Shown piece by piece: positions 31,531 through 37,317 of a DNA stretch of 37,317 bases (positions are counted from its first letter, which is position 1; each line of letters starts with the position of its first letter). The notes beneath the pieces were generated by a model that did no database searches, was not told where the DNA came from, and saw nothing but the letters and a program-made list of their open reading frames with translations. This DNA is from Alistipes sp. Lineage in GTDB: Bacteria; Bacteroidota; Bacteroidia; Bacteroidales; Rikenellaceae. The position numbers were made by a program, and so were the translations under genes. Location of the stretch: positions 1 through 37,317 of the forward strand of contig JAFZHB010000011.1 of NCBI GenBank assembly GCA_017555105.1, written 5' to 3'.

Positions 31531-33651
31531 TTAGCGCAGGTAATCCTCGAAGTAGTCGGTAACCTTCTGCATCAGGTGCACTCGATCCTTGCCGCGCACA
31601 TTGTGCTCGTGGGTCGGGTAGGGGAAGTAATCCACCTGCACACCTGCCTCGATGCAGGCACGCACGAAGCTCAGACTCTGCTGCCACACCACCACCGGGT
31701 CGATCGCGCCCTGGCAGATCAACAGTTTGCCTTTGAGCTCCTTCGCCATCGGGATCAGGCTCGTGGCGGCGTAGCCTTCGGCGTTGCGCTCGGGGTGTCC
31801 CATATAGCGCTCGCCATACATCACCTCATACCACTTCCAGTCGATCACCGGACCGCCGGCAACGCCCACCTTGAAGAGTTCGGGATAGTTCGTCATGAGC
31901 GAGATCGTCATGAAGCCTCCATACGACCAGCCATGCACGCCGACGCGCTCACGATCGACCCAGGGGTGTGCAAGCAGCCACTCCAGGCCAGCAATCTGAT
32001 CGGCCATCTCTGCCTTGCCACATTGGCCGTGGATCGCCTGCTCGAAGGCCTGACCGCGGTTTGAAGTGCCTCGGTTATCCATCACAAAGACCACATAGCC
32101 GCGCTGAGCCATATACATCTCCCAACGGCGCAACTGTGCCTGGAAGGTGTTGGTCACCATCTGCGAGTGAGGACCGCCATAGACATAGAGAATGACGGGG
32201 TACTTCTTCGCGGGATCGAAGTCGTGGGGCTTGATCAGTCGGTAGTAGTTCTCGTATTTGCCGTCGGCACTCGGCACCGTGCCGAGCGTGATCTCGCCAA
32301 AGTTCAGCTCCGCACTCGGATCCTGGGCGCGCAGCAACTCGCGTACAAGCTTGCCCTCGGTGGTGCGAAGTTCTACGACGCGCGGCACTTTGAGCGAGGA
32401 GTAGTGATCGATCACATAGCGGCCGTCGGGGCTGATCTGGCAGGTGTGCCAACCCTCCGCACGCGTGATGCGCTTCGCCTTGCCGCTCGGGAGGTGGAGA
32501 CGGAAGAGGTGCTGCTCGACGGGCGAGCACTCGGCCGAGTAGTAGTAGAGGTAGTCGCCGATGACATCTACCAGCTCCACATCGGCATCCACCTTCGTCA
32601 GTCGCTTCTTAACGCCCTCGGAGAGCGAGCAGAGGTAGATGTTGCGGTAGCCATCACGGTTGTTTGTCGTGTAGAGGAAGTGCTCGCGATCCCCCTTCAA
32701 GAAGCGGATCGGGTGGAGCGGCTCGACATATTTCGGGTTGCTCTCCGTCAGGATCGTGCGCACAAAAGCCCCGTCTGCCACATTGTACTCATTCAGGTGC
32801 ATCGTCTGCTGGGCACGGTCGAGTACCTGGATGTAGATCTTCTCCGAGGTGGGGCCCCAGGCGATGTTCGTCAGGTAGCGCTCCTCGTCGAAGTCGGTCA
32901 CCTGCACGGTTACGGTCGTTCCCTTCTCGAAGTCGTAGATGTCGAGGTAGACGCGCTCGGAGTCCATGCCCGCCATCGGGTATTTGATCTCGACGAGCGA
33001 GCCGGTGCGCGTTGAGATGTCGAGCAGCGGGAATGAGCCGACACGGCTCTCATCTTTGCGGTAGAAGGCTACCTTCATCAGGTCGGGCGAGATGAAACGC
33101 CCCTCGGTGATACCGAACTCGTTGCGGCTGACCACCTGGCCGCAGACCATCTGCTTATCCTCGTAGGTCGTAATGGCATGCTCTGCACCGCTGCGGTCGC
33201 TCCAATAGAGGTTGTTGCCGCGGTTGAAGAGGAAGCGTCCCTCATCGGCGTATGCGGTCAGCTCACCACCCTTGGGCATCGGGTAGTTGTGCACCATCGT
33301 GTCGGCGACGGGGTTGATACCCACCAACGCCTCTCCCGTCGAGAAACGGAGCGTACCCTTGCCCGTCAGGCGATAGGCCGGCATGCGCTTCAGGTCGCAA
33401 CCGACCAGGCGGTTGATCTTCTCAAGCGTTGTCAGCTCCTCCTTCGTGCCCGTGGCAGGATCTACTGCGTAGATCACCCCCTCCTCGACCGTCGTGTAGA
33501 TTGCTCCATCGGCACGCCAGGTGCAGGCGAGCGACTCTACGGTGAGTCCTTTGCCCAATACGGCCTCCTCCATCGTTAGCAGACGCTCGGGGCTCTGCGC
33601 CGAGGTAAGTAGGCAACTCATCATGCTCATCAATAGTAATAGGTGTTTCAT
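31531..33651 (-). CDS. S9 family dipeptidyl peptidase (DPP IV-like)
   Basis: The 706-residue secreted serine peptidase has a signal peptide (MKHLLLLMSMMSCLLTSAQ). Upstream in-frame ATGs add 40 residues lacking a signal and were rejected. An eight-bladed propeller-like N-terminal domain (DPP IV N) is followed by the alpha/beta hydrolase domain. The nucleophile is Ser576 in GVHGWSYGGFMT, the acid likely Asp651 (CQGAIDP) and the base likely His683 (YPTHEHNV). YGGPHSQMVTNTFQ is the oxyanion/entry strand. Such enzymes cleave Xaa-Pro or Xaa-Ala dipeptides from periplasmic peptides. Exact specificity is unproven. A near-consensus promoter (TAAATTTA at 33676-33683) lies upstream. Confidence 0.92.
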   Translation of the reverse strand: MKHLLLLMSMMSCLLTSAQSPERLLTMEEAVLGKGLTVESLACTWRADGAIYTTVEEGVIYAVDPATGTKEELTTLEKINRLVGCDLKRMPAYRLTGKGTLRFSTGEALVGINPVADTMVHNYPMPKGGELTAYADEGRFLFNRGNNLYWSDRSGAEHAITTYEDKQMVCGQVVSRNEFGITEGRFISPDLMKVAFYRKDESRVGSFPLLDISTRTGSLVEIKYPMAGMDSERVYLDIYDFEKGTTVTVQVTDFDEERYLTNIAWGPTSEKIYIQVLDRAQQTMHLNEYNVADGAFVRTILTESNPKYVEPLHPIRFLKGDREHFLYTTNNRDGYRNIYLCSLSEGVKKRLTKVDADVELVDVIGDYLYYYSAECSPVEQHLFRLHLPSGKAKRITRAEGWHTCQISPDGRYVIDHYSSLKVPRVVELRTTEGKLVRELLRAQDPSAELNFGEITLGTVPSADGKYENYYRLIKPHDFDPAKKYPVILYVYGGPHSQMVTNTFQAQLRRWEMYMAQRGYVVFVMDNRGTSNRGQAFEQAIHGQCGKAEMADQIAGLEWLLAHPWVDRERVGVHGWSYGGFMTISLMTNYPELFKVGVAGGPVIDWKWYEVMYGERYMGHPERNAEGYAATSLIPMAKELKGKLLICQGAIDPVVVWQQSLSFVRACIEAGVQVDYFPYPTHEHNVRGKDRVHLMQKVTDYFEDYLR

Positions 33652-33675
33652 GGTTAATCTTTCTGGTTGTGGGTG

Positions 33676-33707
33676 TAAATTTAGATTTTTCACCCCGATT
33701 GTGCAAT
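33676..33707 (-). promoter_or_regulatory. Probable promoter of the S9 peptidase
   Basis: Minus-strand ATTG (33704-33707), a 20-nt spacer and TAAATTTA (33676-33683) lie 25 nt before the ATG. The -7 element has one mismatch. Confidence 0.5.
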
Positions 33708-33727
33708 TTTTTTCTGTTTGAGGGCTT

Positions 33728-33762
33728 TTTTTGCCCCGTTTCATTCGTCCCATTTTTGCCCC
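33728..33762 (+). repeat. Pair of TTTTTGCCCC direct repeats
   Basis: Identical ten-mers occur at 33728-33737 and 33753-33762, 25 bp apart, upstream of the S9 peptidase promoter. They may be a regulator-binding site or chance. Confidence 0.3.
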
Positions 33763-33851
33763 ATTGACCACTTAAACCACCCCTTTCGCCACATAAAACA
33801 GCCATTGGCGGCTTGGTCGAGGATTCCACTTTTCAGATGGGGAAAAATTAC

Positions 33852-33859
33852 TACCTTTG
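33852..33859 (+). promoter_or_regulatory. Rightward -7 element facing the end of the LytTR gene
   Basis: TACCTTTG matches the consensus, with a T-rich -33-like TTTT (33830-33833) 18 nt upstream. No rightward gene follows, so a transcript from here would be antisense to the LytTR gene. Confidence 0.35.
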
Positions 33860-33879
33860 CTCTGCTAAAGCGAGGCGGA

Positions 33880-34737
33880 TTAGGCCTCCTCGTCGAGGTG
33901 AGCCTGCTCCACCTGCTCGGTAATGGCACGGAAGTAGCTCTTTGAGACGGGGATCGGTTTGGCCGATGGATGGCTCAAGAAGATCTTGGCGCGATCGTGT
34001 TCTTTCTTATAACATTTGATCTTCCCCGTGTGGACGATGTACGAGCGGTGACAGCGAATGAGCGGTGTGCCGGCGAGCATCTCCTCGATGGTTTGGGTCT
34101 TGCAGCGGAGCATGTAGCTCACGAGGCGACCCTCCAACTCGTAGTAGATGCGTACATAGTTATCCTGCGACTCTACGAAGTAGAGCGATTCGACGCCAAT
34201 CGACATCTTCAGCGTGCCGTTGTTGTCGTTCAGGTGGAGCTGTCGTGGGTTTTCGGGTTGCTTCTCGGTCGTGCGGTTCAGTCGCATCAGGTTGAGTTCC
34301 TCCTTCTGCTCGCGATAGATCATGTAGAGGGTGATCAAGGCGTATGGGATGGCCAGGATGAGCGTCACGCAGAGGACGACGCGGACAATCCAGATCGGCG
34401 TGAGGAGTTCAGATTCGGGTTCGAAGTTGCTGGTGAAGAGGATATAGAGCAGCGCGATGAGCAACGACTCCCCTCCGATCCAGACGAGGTAGGTTGTCAT
34501 CTTGAGCGGGTGGGCACGGTGGTAGAGGGCAAAAAGTACCTTACTACCAAGCAACAGCACCACGGCTATGAGGTGGAAAACAATGGTTTGTACTCCCTTG
34601 CTTAACGGGTGGAAACCGAACCACGCTGTGGCCGAAAAAGGCTGATAGAGTGCCAGGAAAAGAACAGAGAAGAGCGCTACGAAGAGCACGCACTCCAACA
34701 GATACTTTTTGCGCAATAGAAACTTTGGTACCTCCAT
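33880..34737 (-). CDS. LytTR DNA-binding protein with membrane N-terminus
   Basis: The 285-residue protein has four predicted TM helices (about 15-35, 48-68, 78-100 and 116-138). A linker then leads to a LytTR domain (about 173-275): FVESQDNYVRIYYELEGRLVSYMLRCKTQTIEEML, then LIRCHRSYIVHTGKIK. It has no receiver domain, unlike AgrA/LytR-type response regulators. It belongs to the membrane-bound LytTR class of regulators, which respond to a signal in or near the membrane. The signal and targets are unknown. An 18-bp palindrome (34791-34808) lies in the 111-bp gap to fabF and is a candidate operator. Confidence 0.9.
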   Translation of the reverse strand: MEVPKFLLRKKYLLECVLFVALFSVLFLALYQPFSATAWFGFHPLSKGVQTIVFHLIAVVLLLGSKVLFALYHRAHPLKMTTYLVWIGGESLLIALLYILFTSNFEPESELLTPIWIVRVVLCVTLILAIPYALITLYMIYREQKEELNLMRLNRTTEKQPENPRQLHLNDNNGTLKMSIGVESLYFVESQDNYVRIYYELEGRLVSYMLRCKTQTIEEMLAGTPLIRCHRSYIVHTGKIKCYKKEHDRAKIFLSHPSAKPIPVSKSYFRAITEQVEQAHLDEEA

Positions 34738-34790
34738 AACATGGTTTTTATGGTGCTAAGTTACACAAAAAACCGCAGATAAAAAAGCGA

Positions 34791-34808
34791 ATTCGGAGTA
34801 CTCCGAAT
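34791..34808. promoter_or_regulatory. 18-bp perfect palindrome between the LytTR gene and fabF
   Basis: ATTCGGAGTACTCCGAAT is a perfect dyad in the divergent intergenic region, 41 nt before the fabF ATG. It may be an operator for a dimeric regulator. LytTR proteins usually bind direct repeats, so a different regulator is possible. Confidence 0.5.
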
Positions 34809-34848
34809 AGAACAAGATAAACGATAGATTGTAAAGATAAGAATAGGA

Positions 34849-36093
34849 ATGGAAAAACGCGTAGTTATTACCGGCGCAGGAGTGATCTCTCCGGTCGGTC
34901 AATCGCTCGATGAGTTTTGGAGCAACATCTGCGCCGGCGTGAGTGGCATTCGTCCCATTGAGGGGATCGAGGAGGAGCTCACGGTACATGTGGCCGGACA
35001 GGTGTTTGGATTTGATCCTGCTGCTCAGGGGTTGACTGCGGCAGATGTGCGCCGCAGCGATCTGTATTGCCAATATGCTATGGCCGCATCGATTCAGGCG
35101 ATGGCACAGAGTGGCTTGGTCAGTGGTGAGAATATCGCGCCGGAGCGCTTCGGCGTCTATATCGGATCGGGTATTGGTGGTGTTCATACCTTCGTCGATC
35201 AGACGAAAGTGCTGCTCAACGAGGGAGCACGCCGCATCTCGCCGCTCTTTATTCCGATGATGATCTCGAACATCGCCGCAGGCAATGTGGCGATCCGTTT
35301 CAATGCCCAGGGCGTTTGTCTGCCGGCGGTGTCGGCTTGTGCCACCTCCACGAATACGGCAGGTGAGGCCTACCGCGCCATCAAGCACGGTTACGCCGAT
35401 GCAATTCTGACCGGTGGCTCCGAGGCTGCCGTGCATCCGATCGCCTTTGGTGGTTTTGGCAACTGCAAGGCGCTGACCACCGAGAGCGATCCGAAGCGCG
35501 CTTCGATCCCCTTCGATAAGCGTCGCAGCGGCTTTGTGTTGGCCGAGGGTGCCGGCGTGATGCTCTTCGAGGAGTATGAGCACGCCGTGAAGCGTGGAGC
35601 AACGATTCTGGCCGAGGTGGTGGGCTATGGCAACACCTGCGACGCCTACCACTACACCGCGCCGCGTCCCGATGGCGCAGCGGCAACCCGTGCTATGCGT
35701 CAGGCACTCGACGAGGCCGGCTACCAGGCGGGTGAGGAGCTCTACATCAACGCACACGGCACCTCTACGCCGCTCAACGACAAGACGGAGACGGCCGTTA
35801 TCAAGATGGCTCTCGGAGAGGAGGAGGCGCGTCGTGCCTCGATCAGCTCTACGAAGTCGATGACCGGCCATATGCTCGGTGCTACGGGTGCTGTAGAACT
35901 GATTAGTGCCGTATTGGCACTGCGTGACGGCATTGTGCCCCCGACGGTAGGTCTCGAGGAGGCTGATCCGGAGTGCGACTTGGACTATACGCCCAATGTG
36001 GCGCGCAAGCGCAACCTCGATGTGGCGATCTCCAATTCGCTCGGCTTTGGCGGTCACAACGCCTGTGTCGCCCTGCGTAAGTACAATGGTTAA
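34849..36093 (+). CDS. fabF: 3-oxoacyl-[acyl-carrier-protein] synthase II type
   Basis: The enzyme condenses malonyl-ACP with an acyl-ACP in fatty-acid or polyketide-like chain growth. The 414-residue protein is full length. Cys164 in VSACATSTNT is the nucleophile. The two active-site histidines lie in NAHGTSTPLND and SMTGHMLGATGAVE, and the malonyl-binding NSLGFGGHNAC ends the domain. A FabF-type housekeeping role is plausible, but there is no acpP beside it. The next genes are a ketoreductase and a hot-dog thioesterase. This order is also seen at the start of aryl-polyene/flexirubin-type clusters, so a specialised ketosynthase is possible. Confidence 0.93.
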   Translation: MEKRVVITGAGVISPVGQSLDEFWSNICAGVSGIRPIEGIEEELTVHVAGQVFGFDPAAQGLTAADVRRSDLYCQYAMAASIQAMAQSGLVSGENIAPERFGVYIGSGIGGVHTFVDQTKVLLNEGARRISPLFIPMMISNIAAGNVAIRFNAQGVCLPAVSACATSTNTAGEAYRAIKHGYADAILTGGSEAAVHPIAFGGFGNCKALTTESDPKRASIPFDKRRSGFVLAEGAGVMLFEEYEHAVKRGATILAEVVGYGNTCDAYHYTAPRPDGAAATRAMRQALDEAGYQAGEELYINAHGTSTPLNDKTETAVIKMALGEEEARRASISSTKSMTGHMLGATGAVELISAVLALRDGIVPPTVGLEEADPECDLDYTPNVARKRNLDVAISNSLGFGGHNACVALRKYNG

Positions 36094-36115
36094 CCGCACA
36101 AACAGAGGAAATAGG

Positions 36116-36862
36116 ATGAAAATGCTGGAAGGAAAGGTCGCCCTCATCACGGGCGCTACGCGTGGCATTGGCCGCGCCATCGCCCTGCGCTATGCAGCCG
36201 AGGGTGCCGATATCGCCTTTACGGGTCAGTCGCAGAGCGAGCATTGGCATTCGTTGGAGGCTGAACTCCAGGCGCTGGGTGTGCGTGTGAAGGGCTATGC
36301 CTCCAATGCAGCCTCGTTCGACGAGGCGCATACGGTGGTGAAGGATGTGCAGGCGGAGTTTGGTCGCATCGATATCCTGGTCAACAATGCCGGTATCACG
36401 AAGGATGGTCTGATGATGCGAATGAGCGAAGAGCAGTGGGATACGGTGCTCTCGGTCAACCTGAAGTCGGCCTTCAACTATATCCACGCCGTAACGCCCC
36501 TTATGGCGCGTCAGCGTGGTGGCTCGATCATCAATCTGACCTCGGTGGTGGGGCAGAGCGGCAATGCCGGTCAGTGCAACTATGCCGCCTCGAAAGCGGG
36601 CATGATCGGTCTGGCGAAGTCAATTGCCAAGGAGCTTGGCCCGCGTGGTGTGCGTGCCAACTGCATCGCTCCGGGCTTTATCCTCACTGACATGACGAGT
36701 GCACTTTCGGAGGAGATGCGTGAGCAGTGGACGAAGACAATCCCCCTGCGCCGTGAGGGTACGCCCGAGGATGTGGCCAATGTGGCACTTTTCCTGGCGT
36801 CGGATCTCTCGTCGTATGTGACGGGTCAGGTGATCGACTGCTGTGGCGGTATGCACATCTAA
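36116..36862 (+). CDS. fabG: 3-oxoacyl-[acyl-carrier-protein] reductase
   Basis: FabG reduces 3-oxoacyl-ACP with NADPH. The 248-residue protein has GATRGIGRA near the start, NNAG at the third strand, Ser in NLTSVVGQSG, and Tyr and Lys in YAASKAG. The C-terminal substrate helix and SSYVTGQVIDCCGGM also fit. A longer reading frame starts upstream inside fabF, but the real start is the ATG at 36116, preceded by AGAGGAAATAGG (a Shine-Dalgarno-like sequence). It lies 22 bp after fabF and 11 bp before the thioesterase gene. TGQVIDCCGGMHI has Cys-Cys in place of the usual VDGG. Confidence 0.95.
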   Translation: MKMLEGKVALITGATRGIGRAIALRYAAEGADIAFTGQSQSEHWHSLEAELQALGVRVKGYASNAASFDEAHTVVKDVQAEFGRIDILVNNAGITKDGLMMRMSEEQWDTVLSVNLKSAFNYIHAVTPLMARQRGGSIINLTSVVGQSGNAGQCNYAASKAGMIGLAKSIAKELGPRGVRANCIAPGFILTDMTSALSEEMREQWTKTIPLRREGTPEDVANVALFLASDLSSYVTGQVIDCCGGMHI

Positions 36863-36873
36863 TTGTTGGGACG

Positions 36874-37284
36874 ATGATTCAATTCGACACACAGGTTCGT
36901 GTTTGGTACGAGCATACCGATCAGATGGGTATCTGCCACCACTCGAACTACATCAACTACTACGAGGCTGCACGCAGCGATTTTCTGCGCTCGCTGGGGC
37001 TCTCCTATGCCGAGGTGGAGCGCATGGGGCTGATGATGCCGATCCTCGAGGTGCAGGCCAAGTATCACCGTCCGGCGCGCTACGACGAGTTGCTGACTGT
37101 GCGTGTGTTGCTCGATGAGCTCCCCACGACGCGCGTGAACTTTCGCTACGAGCTCTACAACGAGGAGGGTACGCTCATCAACCGCGGCATGTCCCAGTTG
37201 GGCTTCATGCGCGCCGATACGCGCCGTCCGTGCCGCTGCCCCGAGTGGTTTCTCGATCGTCTGCGCACGGTCTGGAGCGAGTAA
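36874..37284 (+). CDS. YbgC/4-hydroxybenzoyl-CoA thioesterase family
   Basis: The 136-residue hot-dog protein has the catalytic segment RVWYEHTDQMGICHHSNYIN, with Asp (TDQMG) as the likely catalytic acid. The second half reads KYHRPARYDELLTVRVLLDELPTTRVNFRYELYN. Such enzymes hydrolyse acyl-CoA or acyl-ACP thioesters. Given the two acyl-chain genes in front of it, release or editing of an acyl chain is a reasonable inference. The gene ends 33 bp before the window does, so further genes of this unit may lie beyond. Confidence 0.9.
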   Translation: MIQFDTQVRVWYEHTDQMGICHHSNYINYYEAARSDFLRSLGLSYAEVERMGLMMPILEVQAKYHRPARYDELLTVRVLLDELPTTRVNFRYELYNEEGTLINRGMSQLGFMRADTRRPCRCPEWFLDRLRTVWSE

Positions 37285-37317
37285 ACGAATCGTAGGGGTG
37301 GGGGCGAGGCCTTGCCC

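Noticed and set aside
33652-33771. Longer S9 peptidase start at 33771
   Set aside because: It adds 40 residues without a signal peptide and runs through the likely promoter. The ATG at 33651 begins a normal signal peptide.
1-37317. CRISPR array, insertion sequence, prophage or origin of replication
   Set aside because: No regularly spaced repeats, transposase, integrase or phage genes, and no cluster of DnaA-box-like sites, were seen. rpmH is present, but dnaA and rnpA are not beside it.

Overview
The window looks like chromosomal DNA of a Bacteroidota bacterium, probably Rikenellaceae and Alistipes-like (inference). Two things support this. Most clear promoters have the Bacteroidota form, TTTG about 19-20 nt upstream of TAnnTTTG. 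The gene content also fits: ftsX next to a DUF3098-type protein, an OprO/P-type porin, BACON-type lipoprotein modules, MurA with an Asp at the usual Cys position, and GH105/GH106 enzymes. Coding density is high, genes are moderately GC-rich and intergenic regions are AT-rich. I see no insertion sequence, prophage or CRISPR array.

Layout. 1-935: the end of an ECF sigma factor, a membrane protein overlapping it, and a second small membrane protein. 1009-3825: galE facing away from kbl and an Lrp/AsnC regulator. 3881-11722: a tightly packed leftward run of eight genes (cdd, rluA-like, dtd, secreted nuclease lipoprotein, radical SAM, YitT, priA, comF) behind one consensus promoter. 11902-12263: tRNA-Cys whose last 20 nt plus following bases are repeated exactly 252 bp downstream, looking like an integration scar. 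12289-18161: a leftward cluster of OprO/P-like porin, CYTH-like protein, CYTH triphosphate tunnel enzyme, internal terminator, atypical SLC13 transporter and an unknown two-TM protein. 18308-22280: GH105 and GH106 enzymes for rhamnogalacturonan breakdown. 22534-26042: an SDR, tRNA-Gly, rpmH, murA and tdk.

26121-30200: a histidine kinase and NarL-type response regulator followed by two related proteins, each with a predicted discoidin-like domain and a single C-terminal membrane anchor. 30311-31458: ftsX and its small membrane partner. 31531-34737: an S9 dipeptidyl peptidase and a receiver-less membrane LytTR regulator. 34849-37284: a ketosynthase, ketoreductase and thioesterase, perhaps the edge of a longer acyl-chain gene cluster.

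The two best candidates for undescribed systems are the two-component operon with tail-anchored discoidin-like proteins (26121-30200) and the porin / twin-CYTH / SLC13 / unknown-protein cluster (12289-18161). Functions there are inferred from domains and gene order only.
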